Shown here piece by piece: positions 63,627 to 64,000 of a stretch of 64,000 nucleotides of DNA (within the stretch, counting starts at the first letter, position 1; every line of letters starts with the position of its first letter). A program made the translations under genes and the position numbers. The DNA is from Prevotella sp902465605 (GTDB taxonomy: Bacteria; Bacteroidota; Bacteroidia; Bacteroidales; Bacteroidaceae), in contig CABQNT010000008.1 of the NCBI GenBank assembly GCA_902465605.1, forward strand, positions 1 through 64,000, read 5' to 3'. The notes below the pieces were generated by a model that did no database searches, was not told the origin of the DNA, and was given only the letters and a program-made list of their open reading frames with translations.

Positions 63627-64000
63627 CGATTTAAATATTTTTTGTAATCAATGGTCATTTGGCGGTATTTTTTCTTGACAACCATCTTTCTTCTCCTTGG
63701 CTTATTTACAAACAAACTTGCTGCTGACCGAAAATACGCCGAAAATGAGCGATGTTGATAAACGGTTGATATCTAATGTTTTATCGTCTTCATGCGTTGC
63801 TTCTCCTCGGTAGTTCACGCTAATTTTAGCCAAAGTCATTGCTTTTCCTTACTAATTTGCATGCTTTAACGCTCCAATGTCATCTCTTTTGTGGTGCAAA
63901 GTAATGCCTCTTGCCGTTTAATCTCATAGCTTTTGCAGGAAAAACTGCTTTTTTTAACCGAATCATCACTTGTTTGCAGTCTGTTTGCCTATTGATTTTT
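63627..64000. other. Intergenic region to the window edge, containing repeat array B4
   Basis: No gene is supported. The stretch holds the degenerate 21-23-bp array at 63816-63947. The gene beyond the window edge is not visible. Confidence 0.6.
63816..63947. repeat. 21-23-bp degenerate tandem repeat array (family B, locus 4, six units)
   Basis: Units begin at 63816, 63837, 63860, 63881, 63902 and 63925 (periods 21, 23, 21, 21, 23). The recognisable core is CAT(t/a)GCTTTt, then G-C-rich bases, then CCAA(A/T)GT. It is the longest and most diverged member of family B, with the same spacing as the other three arrays. Confidence 0.65.

Noticed and set aside
1..64000. Mobile elements, prophage, restriction-modification or toxin-antitoxin systems
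   Set aside because: No transposase, integrase, phage structural, methylase/endonuclease pair or toxin-antitoxin gene was recognised on either strand.

Overview
The window looks like chromosome of a Prevotella-type member of the Bacteroidales. The pointers are two SusC/SusD pairs, the type IX secretion genes porW and porX, a C10 (interpain/streptopain-like) cysteine protease, a BF0631-type metalloprotease lipoprotein, promoters of the Bacteroidetes form TTTG-N19-22-TAnnTTTG, and weak or absent Shine-Dalgarno sites. Species was not determined. No phage, insertion sequence, CRISPR array or plasmid gene is visible. This is mostly core chromosome with some accessory surface and secretion functions.

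Layout. 1-836: 3' part of a BadF-family sugar kinase. 1548-12102: two tandem susC-susD operons that share an identical 245-bp 5' module. 12423-12495: tRNA-Pro on the minus strand. 12673-21671: a plus-strand gene run of M43 lipoprotein, aroA, a small Cys-containing membrane protein, a metal ABC permease, porW, porX and tsaE. 21834-27609: TonB-dependent receptor, DUF4153 membrane protein, GSCFA protein and an Ogt-type methyltransferase. 27972-35059: GH92 mannosidase, a small outer-membrane barrel, a urea transporter, and a C10 protease with a T9SS C-terminal domain. 35140-36476: luxS and mtnN (minus). 36590-43255: YfhO, ABC-F and M13 peptidase (plus). 43781-52742: a long minus-strand run of cysE, THUMP methyltransferase, DPP-IV-like peptidase, purD, two membrane proteins, and a metal-binding lipoprotein with its ATPase. 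52955-57999: Pit phosphate transporter converging on a PafA-like phosphatase, then an outer-membrane barrel. 58193-58369: two tandem tRNA-Asp genes. 58468-63558: TauE/SafE exporter, a deletion-scarred arnT/LAB_N remnant, a ThrE-type exporter in two subunits preceded by a 51-codon ORF, a LysR regulator and an Lrp regulator.

How the genes fit together. PorW and PorX belong to the type IX secretion system, and the C10 protease carries the matching C-terminal sorting domain, so secretion machinery and a likely cargo are both present. Pit and PafA suggest phosphate release and uptake. MtnN and LuxS are successive steps of S-adenosylhomocysteine recycling and AI-2 formation. The metal-transporter permease (15.5 kb) and its ATPase plus binding lipoprotein (44-45 kb) sit about 28 kb apart and may form one importer.

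The least explained signals are non-coding. One is a dispersed family of 21-23-bp repeats, 3 to 6 units per array, in four intergenic regions (31.3, 43.5, 55.4 and 63.8 kb). The other is a pair of 7-8-bp AACT-type arrays that fill the spacers from stop codon to start codon upstream of luxS and the M13 peptidase. I do not recognise either as a described element.
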